From contig NZ_JAHVDV010000008.1 in assembly GCF_051486985.1 (NCBI RefSeq), forward strand, positions 1 to 64,000: a stretch of DNA of 64,000 nucleotides. The letters run 5' to 3'. The notes under the pieces are model-generated. The model was not told where the DNA came from. It was given only the letters and a program-made list of their open reading frames with translations, and did no database searches. Positions 32,645 to 43,300 of the stretch are shown in pieces (position 1 is the stretch's first letter; each line of letters begins with the position of its first letter). Source of the stretch: CBFFRJ01 sp051486985. Its GTDB lineage: Bacteria; Pseudomonadota; Gammaproteobacteria; Enterobacterales; Enterobacteriaceae. Made by a program: the position numbers and the translations under genes.

Positions 32645-33433
32645 ATGATCCATTCGCAGCGTCCGGTAGCACTGGTAACAGGCTCGACACGGGGAATTGG
32701 TAAAGCCTGTGCGCTCGCGCTGGCCAGAGCCGGGTTTCATGTCGCCATCAACGGACGTGATACCGAAGAAGGCCGTGCCCGGCAACAAGCCATGGTAGCG
32801 GAATTAGAGGGATTTGGCATTGAAGCACTGGCACTGCCAGGCGATGTGGCCGACTTACCCCTTCAGCAGCCTATGTTTGACAAGGTGTTAGCCCGCTGGG
32901 GACGGCTGGATTGCGTTGTTAATAACGCCGGAACTGCGGCGAAGCAGCGCGGCGACCTGCTGGAGGTGACGCCAGAGAATTATCAGTATTGTCAGGATGT
33001 TAACACCACGTCCATGTTCTTTTTCTGCCAGAAGGCAGCGCGTGCCATGCTGCAACAGGGGGAACTGAACGGGCAGCACCGCTCTATTATTAACATCACT
33101 TCCTGTAGCGCCCATAGCCTGTCGATATCGCGTGGGGAATATTGCGTATCAAAAGCGGCGGCAAGCATGGTGACGCAACTGTTCGCGCTACGTCTGGCTG
33201 AAGAGGGGGTGGGCGTATACGAACTGCGCCCCGGCATTATCGCCACCGACATGACCAGCGGCGTAAAACCTAAATATGACCAGCTTATTAATGACGGCCT
33301 GGTACCCATGAAGCGCTGGGGTCAGCCGGAAGATATCGCGACTGTCGTTGATGCACTGGCAGGCGGCAAACTCCCCTTCACGGTCGGCCAGATTATTGAT
33401 GTGGACGGCGGCCTGAACAAATCCCACTTTTAA
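32645..33433 (+). CDS. Short-chain dehydrogenase/reductase, 3-ketoacyl-ACP reductase-like
   Basis: This classical SDR oxidises or reduces an alcohol/ketone pair with NAD(P). The 262-residue protein has the cofactor motif TGSTRGIG (12-19), NNAG (93-96), and catalytic Ser153, Tyr166 and Lys170 (YCVSK). Automatic annotation would probably call it 3-ketoacyl-ACP reductase. Its place as first gene of a TetR-controlled operon with a Gfo/Idh dehydrogenase and an isomerase suggests instead a sugar or cyclitol dehydrogenase. GGGAG lies upstream of the ATG. The next gene begins 15 bp after its stop. The true substrate cannot be read from the sequence. Confidence 0.85.
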   Translation: MIHSQRPVALVTGSTRGIGKACALALARAGFHVAINGRDTEEGRARQQAMVAELEGFGIEALALPGDVADLPLQQPMFDKVLARWGRLDCVVNNAGTAAKQRGDLLEVTPENYQYCQDVNTTSMFFFCQKAARAMLQQGELNGQHRSIINITSCSAHSLSISRGEYCVSKAAASMVTQLFALRLAEEGVGVYELRPGIIATDMTSGVKPKYDQLINDGLVPMKRWGQPEDIATVVDALAGGKLPFTVGQIIDVDGGLNKSHF

Positions 33434-33448
33434 TCACGAGGCACAGCA

Positions 33449-34600
33449 ATGGCTACCATTTCCGTTGGCATTATCATGCATGGTGTAACTGGCCGGATGG
33501 GTAAAAATCAGCACCTGATCCGTTCGATCGTCGCGATTCGCGAGCAGGGGGGCGTGCTGCTGGCAAACGGCGATCGTTTGCTGCCGGATCCCATCCTGAT
33601 TGGTCGTAATGAGGAAAAAATTGCCGCGCTGGCACAACAGACCGGCATTACCCGCTGGGGCACCGACCTTGATGCAGCGCTTGCCAATCCCAACGACACT
33701 ATTTTCTTCGACGCGGCGACCACCCAGGCGCGCCCCACATTGCTGAAAAAGGCGATTGCCGCCGGGAAACATATCTATTGCGAAAAGCCGGTGGCGGTCA
33801 GCCTGTCCGAAGCGATGGAGCTTTACCACTATGCGGAACAGCAGGGGGTATGCCACGGCGTGGTGCAGGACAAACTCTGGTTGCCGGGGCTGCGCAAACT
33901 GCAGATGCTCAATCAGGCGGGCTTTTTTGGGCAGGTGCTGTCGGTGCGCGGTGAGTTTGGCTACTGGGTATTTGAAGGGGATTTGCAGCCCACCCAGCGT
34001 CCGTCCTGGAATTACCGCCAGGAAGATGGCGGCGGCATCATCCTCGACATGATTTGCCACTGGCGCTACGTCGTCGATAACCTGTTTGGTGAAATCAAGA
34101 GTATCAGTTGCCTGGGCGCAACCCACATTCCTGAACGTTTTGACGAGCAGGGCAACGCTTATAAAGCCACCGCCGATGACGCAGCCTACGCCACCTTTGA
34201 ACTGAAAAACGGCACCATTGTGCAGATTAACAGCTCTTGGTGCGTACGCGTGCGCCGTGACGATCTGGTGACCTTCCAGGTGGATGGCGTAAACGGTTCT
34301 GCGGTGGCGGGCCTCACCGACTGCCTGACGCAATCCCGCGTCAATACCCCGAAACCGGTCTGGAACCCCGATGTTCGCCAGACGCATAACTTCTATGAAG
34401 ACTGGTCGCCGGTGCCGGATACCACGACTTACGACAATGCTTTCAAAGTGCAGTGGGAGCTTTTCCTGCGCCACGTGCATGGAGAGGGTGATTTCCGCTG
34501 GAACCTGCTTGAAGGGGCGAAAGGCGTGCAACTGGTTGAGCTTGCCCTGCAGAGCTGGAAAGAGCGTCGCTGGGTTGATGTTCCATCGCTGGTGCGTTGA
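33449..34600 (+). CDS. Gfo/Idh/MocA family oxidoreductase
   Basis: This NAD(P)-dependent dehydrogenase probably acts on a sugar, sugar acid or glycoside. The 383-residue protein has an N-terminal Rossmann domain (GVTGRMG near residue 11), the family EKP motif (near residue 111) and a C-terminal substrate domain. [12 protein letters not shown] near residue 195 supplies the usual Asp and His. It includes the insertion [20 protein letters not shown] at 38-57. From memory, a subgroup with that insertion occurs next to sugar-phosphate-isomerase-like genes in Actinobacteria. Here it lies between the SDR and a TIM-barrel gene, with a gap of 9 bp to the latter. The large open frame on the opposite strand is a shadow. 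Confidence 0.85.
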   Translation: MATISVGIIMHGVTGRMGKNQHLIRSIVAIREQGGVLLANGDRLLPDPILIGRNEEKIAALAQQTGITRWGTDLDAALANPNDTIFFDAATTQARPTLLKKAIAAGKHIYCEKPVAVSLSEAMELYHYAEQQGVCHGVVQDKLWLPGLRKLQMLNQAGFFGQVLSVRGEFGYWVFEGDLQPTQRPSWNYRQEDGGGIILDMICHWRYVVDNLFGEIKSISCLGATHIPERFDEQGNAYKATADDAAYATFELKNGTIVQINSSWCVRVRRDDLVTFQVDGVNGSAVAGLTDCLTQSRVNTPKPVWNPDVRQTHNFYEDWSPVPDTTTYDNAFKVQWELFLRHVHGEGDFRWNLLEGAKGVQLVELALQSWKERRWVDVPSLVR

Positions 34601-34609
34601 GGAGGCGTT

Positions 34610-35443
34610 ATGCAACAACCGGATCCACGGCGTTTATCGCTGAACACGGCTACCGTCCGCCAGCAATGGACGCTGGATAAGATTATCGAGGGTTGCGCCC
34701 GCCATGAAATTCGTGGCATCTCGCCCTGGCGCGATCAGGTGCAGGCGCTCGGGCTTAAGCGTACCGCTGAGCTTATCCGCACAAATGAACTCACCGTCAG
34801 CGGCTACTGCCGTGGCGGGATGTTCCCCGGTATCGACGAGGCGGCAAGGCGTGCGGCCGACGACGACAACCGACGGGCCGTTGATGAAGCGCTGGCCGTT
34901 AACGCTGCCTGTCTGGTACTGGTGGTTGGAGGGCTGCCGGGCGGGTCAAAAGATCTCGCCGGCGCACGCAGTCAGGTGCGCGACGGGTTGGGACGCTTAC
35001 TGGAATATTCGCGCAGCGCGGGAATGCCGCTGGCCATTGAGCCGTTGCACCCGATGTATGCTGCCGATCGTGCCTGTATAAACACGCTGGAACAGGCAAA
35101 CGATCTTTGCGATGAGCTGGGAGAGAACGGGCTCGGCATGGCGGTCGATCTCTACCACACCTGGTGGGATCCCAAATTTTTCCAGCAAATTAGCCGCGCC
35201 GGTCGCAAACGGATCCTCGGATTTCATATTTGCGACTGGCTGGTGCCAACCAATCATCTGCTGCTCGATCGCGGCATGATGGGCGATGGTGTGATTGATA
35301 TACGTGCCGCCCGTCAGGCCGTCGAAGCGCTCGGCTACGACGGGGCGCATGAGGTGGAAATTTTCTCTGAACATAACTGGTGGCAGCGCGACCCGGATAC
35401 GGTGCTGGCTACCTGCAAAGCGCGTCATATGACGCATTGTTAA
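34610..35443 (+). CDS. Sugar phosphate isomerase/epimerase-like TIM barrel
   Basis: The protein belongs to the xylose-isomerase-like TIM-barrel superfamily (AP endonuclease 2 fold, as in IolE, IolI and KDO/keto-sugar epimerases). Its 277 residues carry likely metal ligands in IEPLHP (near residue 143), VDLYHTW (near 178), GFHICDW (near 204) and HEVEIFSEH (near 247). Such enzymes isomerise, epimerise or dehydrate keto-sugars and inososes. A strong GAGGAGG ribosome-binding site precedes the ATG. Its presence with two dehydrogenases supports a route of oxidation followed by isomerisation or elimination. The exact reaction is unknown. Confidence 0.82.
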   Translation: MQQPDPRRLSLNTATVRQQWTLDKIIEGCARHEIRGISPWRDQVQALGLKRTAELIRTNELTVSGYCRGGMFPGIDEAARRAADDDNRRAVDEALAVNAACLVLVVGGLPGGSKDLAGARSQVRDGLGRLLEYSRSAGMPLAIEPLHPMYAADRACINTLEQANDLCDELGENGLGMAVDLYHTWWDPKFFQQISRAGRKRILGFHICDWLVPTNHLLLDRGMMGDGVIDIRAARQAVEALGYDGAHEVEIFSEHNWWQRDPDTVLATCKARHMTHC

Positions 35444-35500
35444 TCAGATTTTGGCTGTATCTGATGTCTCGTCAGTCTTACCAGGTTAGTCGAGGGAAAT

Positions 35501-36724
35501 ATGAATACAGATACAAAAAAGATGATACTGGTGTCGGTTCTCTGCGGGCTGGGCTACATGATGTACTCCGTGGATCGCATGACCGTCTCCTCTGCAATCG
35601 GCCTCATCGCAACAGATTTCGGGCTGGGTAAAGGCCAGTCCGGCATTCTGATGAGTTCGTTCTTCTACGGTTTTATCGGTTTTCTTTTCCTGTCAGGCAT
35701 TATCGCCGACAAGCTCAGCGGTAAACCGGTGCTGATTTTAGGCCTGGTCATGTTCTCCGTGGCCACCATGCTTACCGGGATTGCCGGAAGCCTGACGTCG
35801 CTGATTTTTTATCGTGTGATGACCGGCATCGGGGAAGGGGTGTTCTGGCCTGCCGCCTCGCTGGAGGTGGCGAACGTCACCACTGAAAAACAACGCACCA
35901 CCGTAATGTCCCTCTACTGGATGGGCTACCCCATCGGCGGCTTTTTTGGCACCTGGCTCGGAGCGGTTCTCGGCCCGGAATATGGCTGGCGCGTGGTGTT
36001 TTATGTTGCCGGGGGGCTGGGTATCCTGGTCGCTATTGCCTACGCGATGCTGGTGAAGTCTGAACCGAAAAAAGCAGTCGCCGTTGCGAAACACGAGAAA
36101 GTGCCGTTGAAGCAATTGTTTAAAAACCAATCCGTCATGCTGATGGCGTTTTACTACTTCCTGCTGCTGAGCGGCTGGTGGATTGTACTGCTCTGGGCAC
36201 CGACATTCCTGATGAATGTTAAACAGCTCACTATCGGCACCGCAGGAACGATTGCCAGTCTGCTGGGGTTAACAGGGGCATTGGGCGGCTTTTTGCTGGG
36301 CCGCATTTGCGATGGCGGCGATTTTTCCCGTAAACGCAGCATCCTGATAGGCATCACGGTGGCCAGTAGCCTGTTGATGGCGGCAATGGTGTTACAGCTG
36401 CCCGTTTTTGCGGTGGTTATCCTGGTTCTGCTGCTTGGCCTGCTGGGTTATCCCGTCACGCCGCTGGTGCTCTCATTTACCGCAGAACTGGTGCCACCGC
36501 AGCTGCGCGGTTCAGCCATTGGCTTTGTGATGAATGTCGGCATGACCGCAGGGGGGATCTCGCCGGTACTGGCCGGATATTTTGCCGACAAATACTCCAT
36601 GTCAGCGGTGTGGTTTGTGGCGGCCTGCGTCATGGTGGTGAGCTCGGTGTTACTGCTGGGCGTACGTAAAGCACCTAAGCCTGTCAAAGAGATGGGCATG
36701 TCCGGGCTGTCATCACGTATTTAA
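35501..36724 (+). CDS. MFS transporter of the accessory operon
   Basis: This major facilitator superfamily permease probably imports the pathway substrate by proton symport. The 407-residue protein has about twelve hydrophobic helices. The N-terminal YSVDRMTVSSAIGLIATDF segment is typical of anion:cation symporter-like MFS proteins, a group including many sugar acid carriers. The loop IIADKLSGKPVLILG near residue 67 is the usual motif A, and basic residues (KSEPKKAVAVAKHEK) mark the central cytoplasmic loop. It lies 57 bp after the TIM-barrel gene and 11 bp before the flavoprotein. Substrate specificity cannot be told from sequence. Confidence 0.87.
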   Translation: MNTDTKKMILVSVLCGLGYMMYSVDRMTVSSAIGLIATDFGLGKGQSGILMSSFFYGFIGFLFLSGIIADKLSGKPVLILGLVMFSVATMLTGIAGSLTSLIFYRVMTGIGEGVFWPAASLEVANVTTEKQRTTVMSLYWMGYPIGGFFGTWLGAVLGPEYGWRVVFYVAGGLGILVAIAYAMLVKSEPKKAVAVAKHEKVPLKQLFKNQSVMLMAFYYFLLLSGWWIVLLWAPTFLMNVKQLTIGTAGTIASLLGLTGALGGFLLGRICDGGDFSRKRSILIGITVASSLLMAAMVLQLPVFAVVILVLLLGLLGYPVTPLVLSFTAELVPPQLRGSAIGFVMNVGMTAGGISPVLAGYFADKYSMSAVWFVAACVMVVSSVLLLGVRKAPKPVKEMGMSGLSSRI

Positions 36725-36735
36725 GGAAGGAAAAC

Positions 36736-38802
36736 ATGGCAATAACGATCCCGCAGTCAATCCTGGAAAATCTGACCAACGTGACCATGCCGCGCCATGT
36801 TTTACAGGCGGAGCCGCAGCAGCGCATTGAGATTGATGGATTTCGCATTCCGGTTTATGAGAGCGATGCGCTGGTGGTCGGTAGCGGTGCGGCCGGGCTA
36901 CGTGCCGCTGTAGAACTGAAACGCAGAAAAATGGATGTGCTGGTGGCGACACAGACCTTATTCTGGGGCACCTCAGCCTGTTCCGGATCGGATAAACAGA
37001 CGCTGCACACCGCCTCAACCAGTTTCAGAGGTGACAATTTCACGGCGCTTGCTACTGCCATTGGCGCGGGCGGGGCGATGGATGCGGACACGGCCTATGT
37101 CGAATCGGTGGGGTCGGTGGAGGCCTTTATCGGCCTGAAGAGCATCGGACTGCCGTTGCCGGAGGACAAATATGGCGCGGTATTGCGTTATCAGACGGAT
37201 CACGATGAGGTGGGACGAGCCACCAGCTGTGGCCCACGCACCTCAAGACTAATGGTTAAAGTTCTGGCAGAAGAGGCGGTACTGCTGGGCGTGCCCTTTG
37301 TTGACCATGCTACGGCGGTCAGGCTACTGACAGAAGGAGAGGGTGAGCAGCGACGGGTGGCGGGGATCCTCGCCATTGTCAAAGGGGCAAGAGCGGAGGA
37401 TAACCCGTGGGGGCTGTGCCTGATGCGTAGTCCGACCGTGGTGCTCGCGGCAGGTGGCCCCGGGGAGCTCTTCAGGGACAGCGTCTACCCGAAACGCTGC
37501 TTTGGTTCACTCGGACTGGCGCTGGAGGCCGGGATTGCCACCGTCAATCTGACGGAGCATCAGTTTGGCATTGGTACCCGTCGCGACGAGTTTCCCTGGA
37601 ATCTCTCCGGCACTTACGTGCAGAGCATGCCCTACATCTACTCTATGGATGCGCACGGACAGGAGCACAATTTCCTTGCACGGTACTACCGCACCACCCG
37701 CGAGCTGGCCTCAAACATTTTCCGTAAAGGATATCAGTGGCCCATTCACGCCACGCGTATGCTGGACTTTGGCTCAAGCCTGGTGGATCTGGCGATTTAT
37801 AACGAATCTCAGGCCGGGCGAACCATTCTGATGGATTTCAACCGCAACCCGTTGCCGGTGCCGGGCGATGAGCCTTTTGCCATTGGCAATCTGGATGAAG
37901 ATGTTTATCACTACCTGCGCAACAACGATGCCTGCCTTGAATTGCCCATCGCACGTCTGCAGCGCATGAATCCGCTGGCTATCGAGCTTTATAAGCATCA
38001 CGGGCACGATCTCACCACCCAGCCGCTGCCTTTTAACGTCAACCATCAGCATATGAATGGCGGTATCGCGGTGGATGTCTGGGGGCAATCATCGCTCAAC
38101 GGCTGCTACGCGGTGGGGGAAGCGGCGGGAACGCATGGCGTGACGCGCCCCGGCGGGGCCGCACTGAATGCCGGGCAGGTGTTTGGTTTGCGCTGTGCAA
38201 AGCATATTGCAGCGACGCCGCGCAGCCCATCAACGGCTTTATTCGAAACACAAACGGCAGCACTGCTGCGCCAGATCCAGCAGGACAGTAGCCATCCTCA
38301 GGCGTTATCCATCAACGATGTGCGCGCTGAAATTCAGCAGCGCATGAGTGAGCGGGCCGGGTTTATCTGTGATGCAGCACGTGTGCCGGGGGCGCGTCAG
38401 GCCGCCCATCGTCTGAATCAGCGTATTGCCCAAAGTGGCATCGCCATCACGCACCCCCATCAGGCAGCGTTCAGTTTGCAATGGCGTCACATGGCGCTGG
38501 CATCAGAGGCACTGCTCGTGGCGCTGGAGGTTTATATTGCCAACGGCGGCGGCAGCCGGGGAGCGCGCATGCTGTGTTCGTCGCAGGGGGATGTGGTACC
38601 GCAAACCCGTGAGGGCGAGCTGTCTGCCTTTCGTTTTCTGTCGGAGAAGCCTGAACACCGGCAGGAACAATTGCAGGTCGTCTGGCGGCATGGCGAATTC
38701 CAGGTAGAGACCAAGCCGCTACGCACGCTCGACGATCTTTCAGCCATTTTCTTTGAGAAAAACTGGCCGGCGTTTCTCACGGATGAGATCTATCGGAGCT
38801 AA
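36736..38802 (+). CDS. FAD-dependent oxidoreductase, fumarate reductase/succinate dehydrogenase flavoprotein type
   Basis: This 688-residue protein has the fold of the fumarate reductase/succinate dehydrogenase flavoprotein and L-aspartate oxidase family. GSGAAG at residues 49-54 binds the FAD ADP moiety. NHQHMNGGIAVD near residue 434, YAVGEAAGTHGVTRPGG and AALNAGQVFGLR near 460-490 match the conserved second FAD and substrate-binding region. No iron-sulfur or membrane-anchor subunit is encoded beside it, so its electron acceptor is unclear. It is the last gene of the operon; a GGAAGG ribosome-binding site precedes its ATG. It may oxidise or reduce an intermediate, but no specific substrate can be assigned. 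Confidence 0.82.
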   Translation: MAITIPQSILENLTNVTMPRHVLQAEPQQRIEIDGFRIPVYESDALVVGSGAAGLRAAVELKRRKMDVLVATQTLFWGTSACSGSDKQTLHTASTSFRGDNFTALATAIGAGGAMDADTAYVESVGSVEAFIGLKSIGLPLPEDKYGAVLRYQTDHDEVGRATSCGPRTSRLMVKVLAEEAVLLGVPFVDHATAVRLLTEGEGEQRRVAGILAIVKGARAEDNPWGLCLMRSPTVVLAAGGPGELFRDSVYPKRCFGSLGLALEAGIATVNLTEHQFGIGTRRDEFPWNLSGTYVQSMPYIYSMDAHGQEHNFLARYYRTTRELASNIFRKGYQWPIHATRMLDFGSSLVDLAIYNESQAGRTILMDFNRNPLPVPGDEPFAIGNLDEDVYHYLRNNDACLELPIARLQRMNPLAIELYKHHGHDLTTQPLPFNVNHQHMNGGIAVDVWGQSSLNGCYAVGEAAGTHGVTRPGGAALNAGQVFGLRCAKHIAATPRSPSTALFETQTAALLRQIQQDSSHPQALSINDVRAEIQQRMSERAGFICDAARVPGARQAAHRLNQRIAQSGIAITHPHQAAFSLQWRHMALASEALLVALEVYIANGGGSRGARMLCSSQGDVVPQTREGELSAFRFLSEKPEHRQEQLQVVWRHGEFQVETKPLRTLDDLSAIFFEKNWPAFLTDEIYRS

Positions 38803-38862
38803 GCGTGGAAGCGGGATGCTTCAGGAAGCGACGGGAGAGAAAAGAGGGCTGTACCAGCGTTA

Positions 38863-38892
38863 GCCGGATGACGGGATAGCCCCTCATCCGGC
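38863..38892. repeat. REP-like inverted repeat between the cassette and gltD
   Basis: GCCGGATGA (38863-38871) and TCATCCGGC (38884-38892) form a 9-bp stem around a 12-base loop, in the style of enterobacterial REP/palindromic units. It lies between two convergent genes and can stop or stabilise transcripts from either side. Bases 38803-38862 contain nothing else that I recognise. Confidence 0.7.
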
Positions 38893-38900
38893 ACGCTGTT

Positions 38901-40328
<1,428 letters not shown>

Positions 40329-43300
40329 TTACTGCGCCTGCACCCGCAGCTCAGCTGCGGAACGACTACGGTGACCTAACAGAGCTTTCACATCGCTGGA
40401 TTTTGGCTTCACCAGCGCGAACTTCGTTGAGAAGGTCGGCCAGTTCGCCAGAATCTCTTCACCACGTGAAGAACCGGTATGTTGTACGTGCTCGGTGATA
40501 AGACCGCGCAGATGTTCTTCATGGATAGCAAGGTCATCAACGCTCAGGACTTCCACCAGTTCCGGGTTCACGCGTTTGCGGAATTCACCGTCTTCATCCA
40601 GTACGTAGGCGAAGCCGCCCGTCATGCCTGCGCCAAAGTTGACGCCCGTTTTGCCGAGGATACAGACGATACCACCGGTCATGTATTCGCAGCCGTTATC
40701 ACCAATACCTTCAACCACGGTAATCGCGCCGGAGTTACGCACGCCAAATCGCTCACCTGCGCGGCCTGCGGCGTAGAGTCGACCGCCGGTTGCGCCATAG
40801 AGACAGGTGTTACCGATAATGCTCGCTTCATGGCTACGATAAGCCGAGCCCACTGGCGGACGAACCGCCACTAAACCACCTGCCATGCCTTTACCCACAT
40901 AGTCGTTGGCATCGCCGGTCAGATACAGTTCTACGCCGCCCGCGTTCCACACGCCGAAGCTCTGGCCTGCGGTGCCGCTGAAGTGCGCGGTAATCGGGTC
41001 AGACGCCAGACCCTGATCGCCATGATGCTGCGCGATATAGCCGGACAGCGATGCACCGACGGAGCGGTCCGTGTTGCGAATGTCAAACCAGAAGGTTTTG
41101 CTCTGGCGTTCGTCCACAAACGGTTTTGCCTGTTGCAGCAGTTGCGCATTGAGCACGCCATTATCAAACGGCGGATTGTTCTCGGTGCAGAACAGCGCTT
41201 TGCCCGGATGCGGTTCGGCGGTTTCCAGCAGTTTCGACAGATCCAGTTTCTGCTGTTTGGCGGTGAAACCGTCCAGCTCTTTGAGCAGATCGGTACGACC
41301 AATCAGATCGACCAGACGTTTGACACCCAGCTGCGCCATTAACTCACGCACTTCACGGGCGATAAATTCAAAGTAGTTGGTCACTTTGAACGGCAGGCCG
41401 TGATAGTGGTTTTTACGCAGTTTCTCGTCCTGAGTTGCCACACCGGTTGCGCAGTTGTTGAGGTGACAAATACGCAGGTATTTACAGCCCAGCGCCACCA
41501 TTGGACCGGTACCGAAGCCGAAGCTCTCGGCACCTAAAATAGCCGCTTTAATGATGTCCTGGCCGGTTTTCAGCCCGCCATCGGTTTGCAGACGGATCTT
41601 GTGACGCAGGCCGTTGGCGACCAGCGCCTGTTGGGTTTCCACCAGCCCCAGTTCCCACGGGCAACCGGCATATTTCACGGAGGAGAGCGGGCTTGCACCC
41701 GTACCACCGTCATAACCGGCAATGGTTATCAGATCGGCGTAGGCTTTTGCCACACCGGTCGCGATGGTGCCGACGCCCGGTTCAGACACCAGCTTCACGG
41801 AGATCATCGCTTTCGGGTTGACCTGTTTAAGGTCGAAAATCAGCTGCGCCAGATCCTCGATAGAGTAAATATCGTGGTGTGGCGGAGGAGAAATCAGGGT
41901 CACGCCCGGCACCGAATAACGCAGTTTGGCAATGTACGGGGTCACTTTGTCACCCGGTAACTGACCGCCTTCACCCGGTTTTGCGCCCTGAGCCACTTTA
42001 ATCTGGATAACGTCAGCGTTGACCAGGTACGCCGGGGTTACACCGAAGCGACCGGACGCAACCTGCTTAATGCGTGACACTTTATTGGTGCCATAGCGCG
42101 CCGGATCTTCACCGCCTTCGCCGGAGTTTGAGAAACCACCGAGGCTGTTCATGGCTTCTGCCAGCGCTTCGTGGGCTTCCGGGCTCAGTGCGCCGATGGA
42201 CATCGCCGCGGTATCAAAGCGTTTGAACAGCTCACTTGCCGGTTCAACGTCGTTGATGCTGACGGTTTCGCCGTTCGGCGTGATGGCCAGCAGGTCCCGC
42301 AGCGTTGCAGCCGGACGCTCATTCACCAGTTTGGCGTACTGCTGATAATCGCTGTATTCGCCACTCTGCACCGCCTGTTGCAGGGTGCGCACCACGTCCG
42401 GGTTATAGGCATGGTATTCGCCGCCGTGGACGTACTTGAGCTGTCCACCCTGATCCAGCGGCTTACGTGCCAGCCAGGCGCGTTTTGACAGGTTCAGCAG
42501 GTCCTGCTGGAAATCAGAGAAGCTTGCACCGCTGATACGGCTGACCACGCCCTGGAAGCACAGACCCGACACATCTTCATGCAGGCCGACCGCTTCAAAC
42601 AGTTTTGAACAGCGGTAGGAGGCAATGGTCGAGATGCCCATTTTGGACATGATCTTATACAGACCCTTATTGATGCCGTTACGGTAGTTCAGCATCACGG
42701 TACGGTAGTCTTTCTCGATAGCCCGGGTGTCGACCAGTTTTGCCAGGGTTTCATAAGCCAGGTACGGATAGATGGCGGTGGCACCGAAGCCCAGCAGCAC
42801 GGCAAAGTGGTGCGGGTCGCGGGCACTCGCTGTTTCTACGATGATATTGGCATCGCAGCGCAGGCTCTTATCCACCAGACGGGTCTGAATCGCGCCCACG
42901 GCCATTGGCGCCGGCACCGGCAGGCGGTTTTTAGCAATTGCACGGTCAGACAGCACCAGCAACACGGTGCCGTCGCGGACCATCTGCTCGGCTTTATCGC
43001 ACAGCGCTTTGACGGTCTCTTCCAGCGTGGTTTGGGTCACGTCGAAAGTAATATCCAGCACATCCGCACGATAATGCTCCTCTTTCATCGTGGTGAGCTG
43101 AGTGAAGTCGGAGTACAGCAGGATGGGCGATTTGAAGCTCAGGCGGTGTGCCTGACCTTCCGCTTCGCAGAAGACGTTCATCTCACGGCCAATGCTGGTC
43201 GCCAGCGACATCACGTGGGCTTCACGCAACGGATCGATAGGCGGGTTGGTCACCTGCGCGAACTGCTGACGGAAGTAATCGTAAATGATACGTGGCTGGC

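Noticed and set aside
33434..34618. Long minus-strand open frame of 394 codons
   Set aside because: It is exactly antisense to the Gfo/Idh/MocA gene, whose product has clear family motifs. The antisense product shows no recognisable motif, so it is a GC-codon shadow.
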